Source of the DNA: JALORV01 sp963724365
Lineage (GTDB): Bacteria > Pseudomonadota > Gammaproteobacteria > Burkholderiales > Burkholderiaceae_F
Length of the DNA: 64,000 nt
Reading direction: 5' to 3'
Assembly (NCBI GenBank): GCA_963724365.1
Contig: CAVRUR010000003.1
Location: 186,001-250,000, forward strand
Positions 7,625 through 16,541 of the stretch are shown in pieces (positions within the stretch are counted from its first letter, which is position 1; every line of letters starts with the position of its first letter). The notes under the pieces were generated by a model, which worked only from the letters and a program-made list of their open reading frames with translations, was not told the origin of the DNA and searched no databases. A program made the translations under genes and the position numbers.

Positions 7625-8772
7625 CCGTCCGTCAAGGTGTGGAGAAACGCGACGATGTCATCGATGTCCTCGTCGCTCAGAGCCGGCCGCTGTCCGGGTC
7701 GGCGATGGTACGGGCGCGTGTCGAGGTCGACGTTGGCACGCAGCTGTGTCGGAAGATCGTCGAACTTTTCGCCGTTCGGGTACCAGCGTTCGGGCTCCGT
7801 GTCGCGCGTGGCGTAGAACGCCACGGCTTCGCGCAACGTGGCGAACTTTCCGTTGTGCATATAGGGCGCCGTCAACGCGACGTTTCGCAGTGTCGGCGTC
7901 TTGAACCAGCCGCACCAGCGCGACCTGCCGGGTGCGGTTTCGGGCAGCGCATCGCAGTAGCCCAGGTCCGGCGCATCGCGACGCGCGATGGCGGCGTTGC
8001 GCGGTACACCGAGCGAGTGAAAGCCGAAGTCAGTGAATAGCGAGTCGCGCGGATCGCGGCTGTCGGAATTCAGCGTATGACACGCCGCGCAGTTGCCCTT
8101 CTGCGCGATCGTGAACAGGGACTGCCCGCGCTGCTCCTGTTCGGTGAACCGTGCCTGGCCACGGACAACCGCATCGAACTTCGAAGAGAACGGCGCGAAG
8201 TCAGGGCCTTGCTCAAAGGCCGCCAGCGAGTCGGCTATCGCAGACAGCGCGCGATCGGGTTCGGCAAACACATCCTCACCGAAAGCCTGCCGCAACCACG
8301 GCGCCGCATCGGACGCCGCGACCTTGCCGGCCAGTGTCGTCGCATTGCGGTTATTCATCTCGTGCGCGGTGAATAGCGGCCCGAGCGCCTGCTCGGACAG
8401 CGTGCGCGCACGGCCGTCCCAGAAGAAGCCACCACTGGGCACCGTCTTGCCGTCCTTCTCCGAAAATCCAGGTCCTGGACTCGTCGCCAGGTACATCAAT
8501 GTCGGGGCGTTGCGTGTGCCGCGCGCCTCGGGACGGCTGCCGCGCGCTACCGCCAGACCGGAACCGTTGTCGCCGGAGAACGCACGCGCCGGATCGTGGC
8601 ACGATGCGCACGAAGTACCCGGCGGCTCGGACAGCCGGACATCGAAGAACAGTCGCCGTCCCGCCTCGACCTTGGCGTCCTGCCGCGGCGAGTCAGCACC
8701 CGCCGGCGACGCAAGGACGAGCACCGCACCTGCAAGAACCGATGCAACCAGTGAAGTAACCTGCGACCGCAT
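7612..8772 (-). CDS. MauG/cytochrome c peroxidase-like diheme protein
   Basis: 386-residue exported diheme cytochrome. A signal peptide covers residues ~1-26. The N-terminal heme site is CASCH (after LSEPPGTS) and the second is CAACH. The stretch NAPTLMYLATSP with FFWDGRARTLSEQALGP and the late LTAPYMHNGKFATLREAV are the typical bacterial CCP/MauG signatures. Members reduce H2O2 or carry out protein-radical oxidations in the periplasm. The start ATG at 8772 is chosen because it gives a signal peptide. This ATG is the reverse complement of the start of the divergent Sel1 gene, so both starts lie in one CATG tetranucleotide. Confidence 0.88.
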   Translation of the reverse strand: MRSQVTSLVASVLAGAVLVLASPAGADSPRQDAKVEAGRRLFFDVRLSEPPGTSCASCHDPARAFSGDNGSGLAVARGSRPEARGTRNAPTLMYLATSPGPGFSEKDGKTVPSGGFFWDGRARTLSEQALGPLFTAHEMNNRNATTLAGKVAASDAAPWLRQAFGEDVFAEPDRALSAIADSLAAFEQGPDFAPFSSKFDAVVRGQARFTEQEQRGQSLFTIAQKGNCAACHTLNSDSRDPRDSLFTDFGFHSLGVPRNAAIARRDAPDLGYCDALPETAPGRSRWCGWFKTPTLRNVALTAPYMHNGKFATLREAVAFYATRDTEPERWYPNGEKFDDLPTQLRANVDLDTRPYHRRPGQRPALSDEDIDDIVAFLHTLTDGYVP

Positions 8773-9403
8773 GCGAACCAACCGACATTCCACAAGAACC
8801 GGGTGGCACATCATCGCCGAAGCGTTGCGCGCCTGCACGCTGCTGGTGGCCATCGCGGCAGGCCCCGCCGCGCATGCTCAGACCGATCCCGCGAGGCTCG
8901 CCTACGACCGCGAGGATTACGCAACGGCGAACGCGCTGTACCGGCCGCGCGCGGATAAGGGAGACGCTGAAGCGCAGTACCGCATGGGGATGATGGCGCG
9001 CTTCGGCTGGGGAGTGGACAAGGACGCCGAGGCAGCCGCGCGATGGCTTCGACAGGCCTCAGAGAATGGCCATCCGTTGGCGCAAGCCGAGTTGGGAACG
9101 ATGTATCGGCTGGGCCGGGGCGTGGCGACCGACACCCAGGAGGCGGCGCGGTGGCTGCGCTCGGCAGCTCTGGCCGGCGTGGGAATTGCGCAACTGTCGA
9201 TCGGCCGCATGTACCGCGACGGCGTCGGAGTGCAGCGCGACCTGGTCGAGGCCTATGCATGGTTTACTGCGGCCGGTGAAAACAGCGTGATGGACGGCCT
9301 TGCGTACCGAAGCGAGATCGCCCAGCAAATGACCCCGGACCAGATCGCCGAAGGAAAACGCCTGGCCGCTCAATTGGGAAAGAAGGAGACCGAAGCACGA
9401 TGA
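8771..9403 (+). CDS. exported Sel1-repeat protein
   Basis: 210-residue protein with an N-terminal hydrophobic signal (ACTLLVAIAAGPAAHA) and about four Sel1-like TPR repeats: GDAEAQYRMGMMARFGWGV, GHPLAQAELGTMYRLGRGV, GVGIAQLSIGRMYRDGVGV and VEAYAWFTAAGEN. Sel1 repeats are protein-binding scaffolds. The start ATG at 8771 overlaps the divergent diheme gene's start. The longer in-frame ORF upstream is antisense to that gene and was rejected. The stop overlaps the next gene's start by 4 bp (ATGA), so the two are translationally coupled. Confidence 0.8.
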   Translation: MRTNRHSTRTGWHIIAEALRACTLLVAIAAGPAAHAQTDPARLAYDREDYATANALYRPRADKGDAEAQYRMGMMARFGWGVDKDAEAAARWLRQASENGHPLAQAELGTMYRLGRGVATDTQEAARWLRSAALAGVGIAQLSIGRMYRDGVGVQRDLVEAYAWFTAAGENSVMDGLAYRSEIAQQMTPDQIAEGKRLAAQLGKKETEAR

Positions 9404-10353
9404 AGATCCTCAGCCTCGCAGCTTGCGTGTTCGCCCTGGCACTCTCATCGCCGGCAGCCGATGCCCAGTTCGCCTATGCCGCCAACGAAAAGGACGGCAC
9501 GATTTCCGTGATCGATACGACCCGGGACGAGGTCGTCGGCTCGATCAAGGCCGGCCGGACTCCGCGCGGCATGGCGCCAAGCGTCGACGGAAAGCTCCTG
9601 TATGTCAGCGATCAGAAGAGCAATGCGCTGAGAGTCATCGATCTGTCGAAACGCGAGGCCGTGCGCAGCATCGATCTGGGCGAATCACCGGAAGGCGTCG
9701 GTCGTTCACCGGATGGAAAGTGGATTGCCGTGGCGATCGAAGAAGACCACCAGGTGCTCTTCATCGATACCTCGACCGAGAAAGTGGCGTTCAAGGTCAA
9801 GGTTGAAGGCGAAAACCCAGAACATGCCGTGTTCAGTCCGGACGGAAAATGGGTATTTGTCAGCGCAGAAGAGTCACAGGTCGTCGACGTGATCGACGTT
9901 TCGGCGCGCAAGGTCGTCGGCACCGTGCGCGTCGGCAAGCGGCCGCGCGGTATCGGATTTACACCCGACGGGGCGCGTGCCTATGTCGCGTGTGAGCTAG
10001 CAAACACGGTCTACGCGATTGATGTTCCGACGCGCAAGGTACTGGCGACGATACCGGCCGGAGTCCGTTCGAACGGAATCAAGGTGCATCCCTCGGGACG
10101 TGAAGTGTATGTGTCCAACGGAGCCGACGGCACGGTGATGGTGATCGATACCGCCAGCAACGCAGTCACCCACACGATCAAGGTCGGCAACCGGCCGTGG
10201 AACATGGCACTGACCGCCGATGGCAGCAAGCTCTACGTCGCCAACGGTCGTTCGAACACCGTCTCGGCAATCGACACCACCACGAAAAAGGAACTGAAGC
10301 AGATCAAGGTGGGCGAGCAGCCCTGGGGCGTGGTGATTCCAGGCGGACCCTGA
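9400..10353 (+). CDS. YVTN-type beta-propeller protein (PQQ-associated type)
   Basis: 317-residue exported protein with a signal peptide (cleavage near ADA-QFAYA) and seven-fold YVTN/NHL-like repeats: FAYAANEKDGTISVIDT, LYVSDQKSNALRVIDLS, WVFVSAEESQVVDVIDV, AYVACELANTVYAIDV, VYVSNGADGTVMVIDT and LYVANGRSNTVSAIDT. The length and repeat style match the periplasmic beta-propeller proteins that recur in PQQ-dependent alcohol catabolism loci, which fits the PQQ dehydrogenase 3 kb away. These proteins are presumed scaffolds or lactonase-like folds; no catalytic role is established. It is coupled by a 4-bp overlap to the Sel1 gene. Confidence 0.82.
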   Translation: MKILSLAACVFALALSSPAADAQFAYAANEKDGTISVIDTTRDEVVGSIKAGRTPRGMAPSVDGKLLYVSDQKSNALRVIDLSKREAVRSIDLGESPEGVGRSPDGKWIAVAIEEDHQVLFIDTSTEKVAFKVKVEGENPEHAVFSPDGKWVFVSAEESQVVDVIDVSARKVVGTVRVGKRPRGIGFTPDGARAYVACELANTVYAIDVPTRKVLATIPAGVRSNGIKVHPSGREVYVSNGADGTVMVIDTASNAVTHTIKVGNRPWNMALTADGSKLYVANGRSNTVSAIDTTTKKELKQIKVGEQPWGVVIPGGP

Positions 10354-10573
10354 ACCTGCGGTCGAAGCAGGGAGCGTCCCTAGGGCGGTCGAAGTGCAAT
10401 CGTTTCAGGACGACTTTCGACTCACTGCCGGCATGTGCGTCGCCGAAAAGCGGACGCGAGATTCACGTCGATTCGGACTCCCAACGACAGGCGTCAGCAG
10501 CAGTTCCCGGCTTGCATTGGTGCGTCCGCTCGATGGGGGAGTTAGCCCCACGCATGGCACTCCCCGATGTAAT

Positions 10574-11032
10574 TCACTTGTTGGCTGTGGCCGCTACCTT
10601 GACGAAAAAGTCGTATATGCCGGTTTCGCCCATCTTCCTGGCATCTGCGAGTTCGCCTGCCCGCGTTGAGTACGTGACGTTCCCATCTGCAGCCACAACA
10701 GCGACGGCCGGAATTCCCATCTTGAGAGGAACGCCATAGCGCTCGGCGACATCGACGTTCCGGTCGAAACGACCCACGTTGACTTTGACTACCTTGAAGC
10801 TCTTGTTGATCAGTGGACCACTCGATCCGCTCTTGAAAGCCATGTCCAGCATCTTGCAGTCACCGCACCAGTTGGCTCCAAAGACGACGAGAACCGGCAC
10901 CTTGGCTTCCTTGGCCTGGGCCAATGCCTTCGTGATTTCAGCGTTTGCGTTGGCGCCTTCGTCGTACGGCTGATCTGCCGCGAGTGTCAAACCAGCAAGC
11001 GCCAGAAGTGCAATCGCCAACAGTGTTCGCAT
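10574..11032 (-). CDS. exported thioredoxin-fold protein (WCGDC)
   Basis: 152-residue thioredoxin-like protein with an N-terminal signal peptide (LLAIALLALAGLTLA). The active site WCGDC sits in the usual place after a beta strand (VPVLVVFGAN), and the cis-Pro is in KMGIPAVAVVAADG. The motif differs from the DsbA CPHC type and resembles DsbE/DsbD-gamma or thioredoxin_7 family reductases. In a cluster with several c-type cytochromes, a role in keeping heme-site thiols reduced or in periplasmic thiol repair is plausible but not shown. It is divergent from the cytochrome c gene at 11290. Confidence 0.82.
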   Translation of the reverse strand: MRTLLAIALLALAGLTLAADQPYDEGANANAEITKALAQAKEAKVPVLVVFGANWCGDCKMLDMAFKSGSSGPLINKSFKVVKVNVGRFDRNVDVAERYGVPLKMGIPAVAVVAADGNVTYSTRAGELADARKMGETGIYDFFVKVAATANK

Positions 11033-11131
11033 CGAATTTCCTTCGTTGGGTGGGGCTAACGTGACACGGTGCGCGTCGCCAAAGCAGCATAGCTTGGACC
11101 CTGCAGTGCAAGTCGGGCGGCTGCTTTCACT

Positions 11132-11160
11132 GTCCCGTTCGAGCGATTCCGAATCGGGAC
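11132..11160. promoter_or_regulatory. imperfect hairpin in the divergent thioredoxin/cytochrome c region
   Basis: GTCCCG and CGGGAC form a 6-bp stem, extended by an inner TCG/CGA pairing around an ~8-base loop. It lies 100 bp upstream of the thioredoxin start and 130 bp upstream of the cytochrome start, so it could be an operator or a leader structure. There is no T-run on either side. Confidence 0.3.
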
Positions 11161-11289
11161 CAGGAGTGACCGGATCGGGGCGCCAGGCGACCCACCAGGA
11201 CCCCGTTGGGAAAGGTCCACATTTGTCGACTTGACGGGCTTTCGGCTACCTCACGAAAATGAGCGAACAAAGTCCTACGAGGAAAGACG

Positions 11290-11691
11290 ATGCGGTTAGC
11301 CCACCTGCACATTCTTGCCGTTGTTCTCCTCGCTTCGAACATCTGCAATGCGCAAAGCAACGAGAGCCTCGAGCTCGGCGCCACCGTGTTTCGAGTGAAG
11401 TGCGGTGCATGTCATTCGGTTACCTGCAATCGGCAGGGTCCCAAGCTGGAAGGACTGTTCGGCCGCACCGCCGGCAGCGTTGCTGACTTCAGGCAGTACA
11501 CGGCAGAACTCAAGGCCTCGGGACTTGTTTGGAACGATGAGACCCTGGACGCGTACCTGCGCGATCCGGGCAAGCTCGTCCCGGGCACTTCGATGGACGC
11601 CTGGGGTCGCGTCGAGAACGCGAATGATAGGAAAGCTCTAGTGACCTACCTGCGCCGCGAAGACCGAAGTGCCGAGTTGTGCCCGAAGTGA
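11290..11691 (+). CDS. periplasmic class I cytochrome c
   Basis: 133-residue monoheme cytochrome with a signal peptide (LAVVLLASNICNA) and heme site CGACH at about residues 38-42. The distal part has LDAYLRDPGKLVPGTSMDAWGR, where Met in GTSM is the expected axial ligand, and a terminal helix DRKALVTYLRRE. This is the cytochrome c2/c-like pattern (GPKLEGLFGRTAG after the heme). It is a small soluble electron carrier, a candidate partner of the PQQ dehydrogenase and the diheme peroxidase in this cluster. Two further Cys (CNRQ and the C-terminal LCPK) could form a disulfide. Confidence 0.85.
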   Translation: MRLAHLHILAVVLLASNICNAQSNESLELGATVFRVKCGACHSVTCNRQGPKLEGLFGRTAGSVADFRQYTAELKASGLVWNDETLDAYLRDPGKLVPGTSMDAWGRVENANDRKALVTYLRREDRSAELCPK

Positions 11692-11756
11692 CTAGCCTTA
11701 AGGCGAGAGCAACCACTGCAAGGTGCCGCATCGCCTAACGACGGCATCGTCCCCGG

Positions 11757-12149
11757 TCATGGGCGCCGATTCCGGTTGCCTGCGGCAGCCTTTGCGAGGT
11801 CTTGCTTCACACGAAGCTCGGTCAGCCTTCGTATCAGGCCAAAGGGCATCGGCTGACCATAGGGAAACCGAAGATTCCCTTTCTCGCCTGCATAGAGAGA
11901 GGCGGCCTTCTCAAGGCGTGCATCGCCACTGATGGGCGGGTAGAAGCCAATGTGGTTCTTGAACGCCGCGAAGTACACGAGGATGCCGTTCAGCCTGAGC
12001 GCCGGCATCCGGTAGCTGATGACCTCCTGCGCGTCGGGGGCAGCATTACGTACCACCTGACGCACCTGTTGCAGTACGGCCTGGATCTCCGGTGCGAACG
12101 TCGCAATGTACTGGTCGACGTTCGAGGGCGTGGAGGGTCTGGTGGCCAT
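11757..12149 (-). CDS. DUF1801 (YdhG-like) protein
   Basis: 130-residue protein of the DUF1801/YdhG fold: VDQYIATFAPEIQAVLQQVRQVVRNAAPDAQEVISYRMPAL, then VYFAAFKNHIGFYPP and the family C-terminal pattern FPYGQPMPFGLIRRLTELRVKQ. Members are small cytoplasmic proteins structurally related to frataxin-like folds; their biochemical role is unsettled. The second in-frame ATG (12149) is preferred because it starts just before the conserved domain; the first (12176) adds nine residues. It is isolated, with 155 bp to mrp. Confidence 0.8.
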   Translation of the reverse strand: MATRPSTPSNVDQYIATFAPEIQAVLQQVRQVVRNAAPDAQEVISYRMPALRLNGILVYFAAFKNHIGFYPPISGDARLEKAASLYAGEKGNLRFPYGQPMPFGLIRRLTELRVKQDLAKAAAGNRNRRP

Positions 12150-12330
12150 GGTTCGCCGCACCGAATCCTGTGTCATTTCACCCGCTCGAATGTCCGTTGT
12201 CCAGACCGGCCGGGTCGTCCGCTTGAGGGCGATTTGGACGCCTCCTGGTGCCGGAAGCTTGTGGGCGCGTTTGCTCTGACCGTCTCCAGACCACGCGACC
12301 GGAAGCCGACCCGCCGCCGTGTCGACATCC

Positions 12331-13416
12331 TCAGGTGTTCGACACCTTTATGGTCGGCATCTTCAGCGACATGTCCTTTGCCTTCTCGGCGATGCGCACC
12401 GCGACCTTGCGCGCGATGGCCTTGTAGGTTTGCGTGATCGCGCTGTCGGGCTCGGCCACGACGGTCGGACGTCCCGAGTCGGCCTGCTCGCGAATGCGGA
12501 TGTCGAGCGGCAGGCTGCCCAGGTACTCGACACCGTACTCCTCGGCCATCTTCCTGCCGCCGTCGGCGCCGAAGATGTGTTCGGCATGGCCGCAGTTGGA
12601 ACAGATGTGCACCGCCATGTTCTCGACGATGCCGAGAATGGGGATGCTGACCTTCTCGAACATCTTGAGTCCCTTCTTGGCATCCATCAGCGCGATGTCC
12701 TGCGGCGTGGTCACGATGACCGCGCCGGTCACCGGCACCTGCTGCGCAAGGGTCAGCTGGATGTCACCGGTGCCGGGCGGCATGTCGACGACGAGGTAGT
12801 CGAGGTCCTTCCAGTTCGTCTGCCCCAGCAGTTGCTGCAGGGCCTGCGTCACCATCGGTCCGCGCCAGACCATGGGCTGGTCGGCGTCGATCATCAGGCC
12901 GATCGAACTCATCTGCAGTCCGTGATTCTCCATGGGCTCGATGGTCTGCCCATCGGCCGACTCCGGCCGGCCCGTGATGCCCAGCATCGTCGGTTGGCTG
13001 GGACCATAGATGTCGGCATCCAGCACGCCGACGCGCGCGCCCTCGGCGGCGAGTGCCAGCGCGAGGTTGGCGGCGACCGTGCTCTTGCCGACGCCGCCCT
13101 TGCCTGAGGCCACCGCGATGATGTTCTTGACGTTGGGCATGACCTTGAGCCCGCGCTGCACGGCATGCGCCACGATCTTCATCGTGACATTGGCACTGAC
13201 GTTGGCCGCACCGGCGGCCTTCAGCGCTTCGATCACCTCGCGTCGAATCGGGGCAATCTGGCTTGCGGCCGGATAGCCGAGTTCGACGTCGACGCTCACG
13301 TCGTCGCCTTCCAGGCGCACGTTGCGCGCCGAGCGGGAACTGACGAGGTCCTTGCCGGTGTTGGGATCGATGATGCCCGCAAGCACCTGATTGACGCGGT
13401 CAACGCTGATGGCCAT
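12331..13416 (-). CDS. mrp: iron-sulfur cluster carrier ATPase Mrp/ApbC
   Basis: 361-residue P-loop NTPase of the Mrp/NBP35 family, which carries Fe-S clusters to apo-enzymes in the cytoplasm. An N-terminal MIP18/DUF59 domain (~residues 1-85) precedes the deviant Walker A GKGGVGKST (residues ~107-115). A switch region DMPPGTGD and the C-terminal cluster-binding CSNC (after NMAVHI) are intact. Length and motifs match complete orthologues. It is divergent from metG, a pairing common in Betaproteobacteria, with 254 bp between the starts. Confidence 0.93.
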   Translation of the reverse strand: MAISVDRVNQVLAGIIDPNTGKDLVSSRSARNVRLEGDDVSVDVELGYPAASQIAPIRREVIEALKAAGAANVSANVTMKIVAHAVQRGLKVMPNVKNIIAVASGKGGVGKSTVAANLALALAAEGARVGVLDADIYGPSQPTMLGITGRPESADGQTIEPMENHGLQMSSIGLMIDADQPMVWRGPMVTQALQQLLGQTNWKDLDYLVVDMPPGTGDIQLTLAQQVPVTGAVIVTTPQDIALMDAKKGLKMFEKVSIPILGIVENMAVHICSNCGHAEHIFGADGGRKMAEEYGVEYLGSLPLDIRIREQADSGRPTVVAEPDSAITQTYKAIARKVAVRIAEKAKDMSLKMPTIKVSNT

Positions 13417-13490
13417 GGTGAAACGTCCTGGCTGTGCAATGAGTCGAGCCGCTCAGTCTAGCGGACCGCCTCGACTCAAGACCCCCTTGT

Positions 13491-13496
13491 TAGAAT
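13491..13496 (+). promoter_or_regulatory. possible sigma70 -10 element for metG
   Basis: TAGAAT in the mrp/metG intergenic region, about 175 bp before the metG start. No good -35 is visible. The remaining metG leader (13500-13670) shows no recognisable element. Confidence 0.35.
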
Positions 13497-13670
13497 GCCT
13501 TCTCATCGGACTTGCCCCGACATGACGAATACAACACGCCGGCCCCGCCTGCTGAATCCTCCGACCCTCGCAGGTCGGCGGCCGCGTGCCCGCACGAATG
13601 TGCCCGCTGTCGTACTGACAGCCCGCCGCGATCGCACTCGCGGCACTACGCACATCGGAGCCTTGAAGCC

Positions 13671-15771
13671 ATGACCCGCCGCAGCCTGTTTGTCACCACC
13701 GCCCTGCCCTACGCCAACGGCCCGCTCCACGTCGGCCACATCATGGAGTACATCCAGGCCGACATCTGGGTGCGATTCCAGAAGATGCGCGGCCACGCCG
13801 TGCACTTCGTCGGCGCCGAAGACGCGCACGGCGCGCCGATCATGATCGCGGCCGAGCGGGCCGGCAAGACGCCGCAGCAGTTCATCGCCGATGTGCGCGC
13901 CACGCGGCCGCGTTACCTCGACGGCTTCCACATCGGCTTCGATCACTGGCACACGACCGATTCGCCCGAGAACGTCGAGCTGTCGCAGTCGATCTATCGC
14001 GCGCTGAAGGCCGAAGGCCTCATCGACACGCGGACGATCGAACAGTTCTACGATCCGGTGAAGGGCATGTTCCTGCCCGACCGCTACATCAAGGGCACCT
14101 GTCCGAAGTGTGGCGCGAAGGACCAGTACGGCGACAACTGCGAGGTCTGCGGCTCGACCTATGCGCCGACCGACCTGATCGAACCCTATTCGGTGCTGAC
14201 CGGCGCGCGGCCGGAACTGCGCAGCTCGGAGCACTACTTCTTCCGGCTGTCGGACCCGCGCTGCGTCGAGTTCCTGCGCGGCTGGACCGCGGGCCGCAAC
14301 CGGCGCGGCGAGGCGCACCTGCAGCCGGAGGTCTATGCCAAGACGCAGGAGTGGCTCGGACCCGACGGCAAGGGTCTCGCGGACTGGGACATCTCGCGCG
14401 ACGCGCCCTACTTCGGCATCCCGATCCCGGACGCGCCCGGCAAGTTCTTCTATGTCTGGTTCGACGCACCGATCGGTTACCTGGCATCGCTGCAAGGCGT
14501 ACTTCGACGAGCGGCAAGGCAAAGGCCAACGGCGAGTCGCGGAGCTTCGACGAGTTCGTCGCCGCCGCCGATGTCGAGCAGATCCACTTCATCGGCAAGG
14601 ACATCATCTACCACCACACGCTGTTCTGGCCGGCGATGCTGCAATTCTCCGGCCGCAAGGTGCCGGACAACATCTACGTGCATGGATGGATCACGGTCAG
14701 CGGCGAGAAGATGAGCAAGAGCCGCGGCACCGGCATCGACCCGCTGCGCTATCTCGAACTCGGCATGAACCCCGAGTGGTTCCGCTACTACGTCGCCGCC
14801 AAGCTCAACGGCCACGTCGAGGACGTCGACTTCAACCCGGACGACTTCATGCAGCGGGTCAACAGCGACCTGATCGGCAAGTACGTCAACATCGCCAGCC
14901 GGGCGGCGAGCTTCCTGATCCGATACTTCGACGGCGCTCTGTCGCCGCTGCCAGAGATGATTGGCACAACCACGCTAGCCGAGTCCAGTGTTGCGCGCTT
15001 TCGGTGCAGAAGAAGACATCAGCCGACAGCATCGAAGAGCGCGAATTCGGCCAGGCCTCCGCGAAATCATGGCGACTCGCTGACCGCGTCAACGAATACT
15101 TCGACGCCGCACGACCTTGGGAACTGGCGAAGGATCCGGCGCGCCACGATGAACTTCAACTCGTGTGCTCTAACGTGTGTACGCGCGTTCGCAGTCCTGT
15201 CGATCTACCTGGCCCCAATCCTGCCTGCGACGGCCGAACGCGTCGCACGCGAACTTTTTGGCATGGATCGACCGTTTGCGTGGTCGGATCTAACGGCCAC
15301 ACCTGACCACATCGCCCCCTACAAACACCTGATGACTCGCGTGGAAACCAAGCAGATCGACGCCCTGTTCGAGCCGCCTGCCGAGGCGGCGAGTCGCCGT
15401 GCCGCTGCCGGGCGGAGCCGCCATTGCCGACACCATCACGATCGACGACTTTGCGAAGCTCGACTTCCGCATCGCGAAGATCGTCACCGCGTCGCACGTC
15501 GAGGGCAGCGACAAGCTGCTGAAGCTGACGCTCGATGCCGGCGAAGGGCGCGAGCGCACCGTCTTCTCGGGCATCAAGTCGGCCTACAAGCCGGAGGATC
15601 TGGTCGGACGTCTCACGGTGCTGGTCGCGAACCTCGCGCCGCGCAAGATGAAGTTCGGCGTCAGCGAAGGCATGGTGCTTGCCGCCAGCCACGCCGACGA
15701 AAAGTCCAATCCCGGGACTCTTCCTGCTCGACCCGCATCCGGGTGCACAACCCGGTATGCGCGTGAAGTAG
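13671..15771 (+). CDS. metG: methionyl-tRNA synthetase, frame broken by about six indels
   Basis: Class I methionyl-tRNA synthetase with a C-terminal tRNA-binding domain. The start MTRRSLFVTTALPYANGPLH carries the HIGH-type motif (HVGH). A zinc knuckle (CPKCGAKDQYGDNCEVC) follows, then KMSKS near 14711, the anticodon-binding region (ADRVNEYFDAARPWELAKD) and the EMAP/Trbp111 domain from about 15430 (DFRIAKIVTASHVEGSDKLL), ending at the TAG at 15769. The coding path must change frame near 14500, 14530, 14990, 15150, 15395 and 15710. All conserved motifs survive and the gene is essential, so sequencing indels are more likely than true inactivation. Confidence 0.9.
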
Positions 15772-15799
15772 CCGGCCGACCCTCCAACCTGCGCGGAAA

Positions 15800-15828
15800 C
15801 GCCGCCGCGATCGACGCTCGCGGCGGCG
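15800..15828. terminator. strong hairpin between convergent metG and cytochrome c genes
   Basis: An 11-bp perfect stem (CGCCGCCGCGA and its complement, loop of 7) lies between the metG stop and the convergent cytochrome stop. There is no long T-run, so it may act as a weak bidirectional terminator or an RNA 3'-end stabiliser. Confidence 0.55.
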
Positions 15829-15860
15829 CCCATCAGGCGGGCGCCAGTCGAAACGCGCGT

Positions 15861-16325
15861 TCAGTACTTGGCCTGGACCTTCTCGAGCTGCTCCTTGGTC
15901 ACGCCGGGAACATCGCCGCGCGCTTTCCAGCGATTGAGGTTCCACGCGCCGTCGCCCAGCCAGGTCTTGACCATCTGCAGGTTCCTGGCGCGCTCATCGT
16001 CGCTGGTGCCGAGGTACTGGTACATGTTGCCGGGCTTGCCGCCTGCCGCCTTGCCGTCGTCCAGGCGACGCATCATGGCGCCGGTGCCCGGCCAGACCAC
16101 GTAGGTCATGAACGTCGGGTAGGAATCGATCCGCGGGGCGACAGTCTTGCGCTTGTCGTCGCCCAGCAGCATCCAGTCGCTGAACTCGGGCATGTTGGCG
16201 CCGTGACATGCGCCGCACTTGGCGGCGACCATCGGACCGACGTCCTTGCGCCACGTCAGTTCCTGGGCTGTGGCCGACGCGGCACACGCCGCGAGCAGCA
16301 GCAGGGCAAGCTTGGTCGATTGCAT
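15861..16325 (-). CDS. exported monoheme cytochrome c
   Basis: 154-residue protein with a signal peptide (TKLALLLLAACAASATA) and one heme site CGACH (near residue 40) inside a WRKDVGPMVAAKCGACHG context. The remaining ~110 residues are not a classical cytochrome fold end. They contain MPEFSDWMLLGDD, PTFMTYVVWPGTGAMMRRLDDG and QMVKTWLGDGAWNLNRW, with several Met as possible second ligands. The start at 16325 is chosen for the signal peptide. It is transcribed away from the Hyf-like operon, sharing an intergenic region that contains an FNR-type box, so its expression is probably tied to low oxygen. Confidence 0.78.
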   Translation of the reverse strand: MQSTKLALLLLAACAASATAQELTWRKDVGPMVAAKCGACHGANMPEFSDWMLLGDDKRKTVAPRIDSYPTFMTYVVWPGTGAMMRRLDDGKAAGGKPGNMYQYLGTSDDERARNLQMVKTWLGDGAWNLNRWKARGDVPGVTKEQLEKVQAKY

Positions 16326-16400
16326 TCGATGTCTCCTTGTGAACGGCTTGAATGGCTGGAATGGCAAGAGCCACGGTAGGCCTCGACCATTCACTGTCGC

Positions 16401-16414
16401 TTGACCGCGATCAA
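16401..16414. promoter_or_regulatory. FNR/ANR-type box
   Basis: TTGACCGCGATCAA matches the FNR consensus TTGAT-N4-ATCAA at all but one position (T to C at base 5). The dyad extends outward to nine paired bases per arm (16396-16419). It lies between a cytochrome c gene (minus) and the RHH/Hyf-like operon (plus), about 76 bp from the former's start and 130 bp from the latter's, suggesting oxygen-responsive control. Confidence 0.7.
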
Positions 16415-16496
16415 GCGACCATTGCATCGCGCGGCACCATCACCTTCGGCAACTGTCCGCTTGTCGGCGACAATTTCGTCATTCGCTTTTGATGCA

Positions 16497-16513
16497 CATA
16501 TGATTAACATATG
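16497..16513. promoter_or_regulatory. paired CATATG sites, candidate RHH operator
   Basis: Two CATATG hexamers (16497-16502 and 16508-16513) are separated by ATTAA, 11 bp centre to centre, or one helical turn. This AT-rich island in high-GC DNA lies 29 bp before the start of a ribbon-helix-helix gene. That spacing is typical of RHH-dimer operators, suggesting autoregulation. Confidence 0.5.
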
Positions 16514-16541
16514 CGCACCTGACGGCCTCCCCTCGCCCGCG

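Noticed and set aside
8093..8770. N-terminal extension of the Sel1 protein
   Set aside because: The upstream in-frame sequence is antisense to the diheme peroxidase gene and has no protein-like pattern; a signal peptide starts at 8771.
13671..15771. Programmed ribosomal frameshifting in metG and other broken genes
   Set aside because: Too many sites, no slippery heptamers with structures, and unrelated essential genes are affected in the same blocks.
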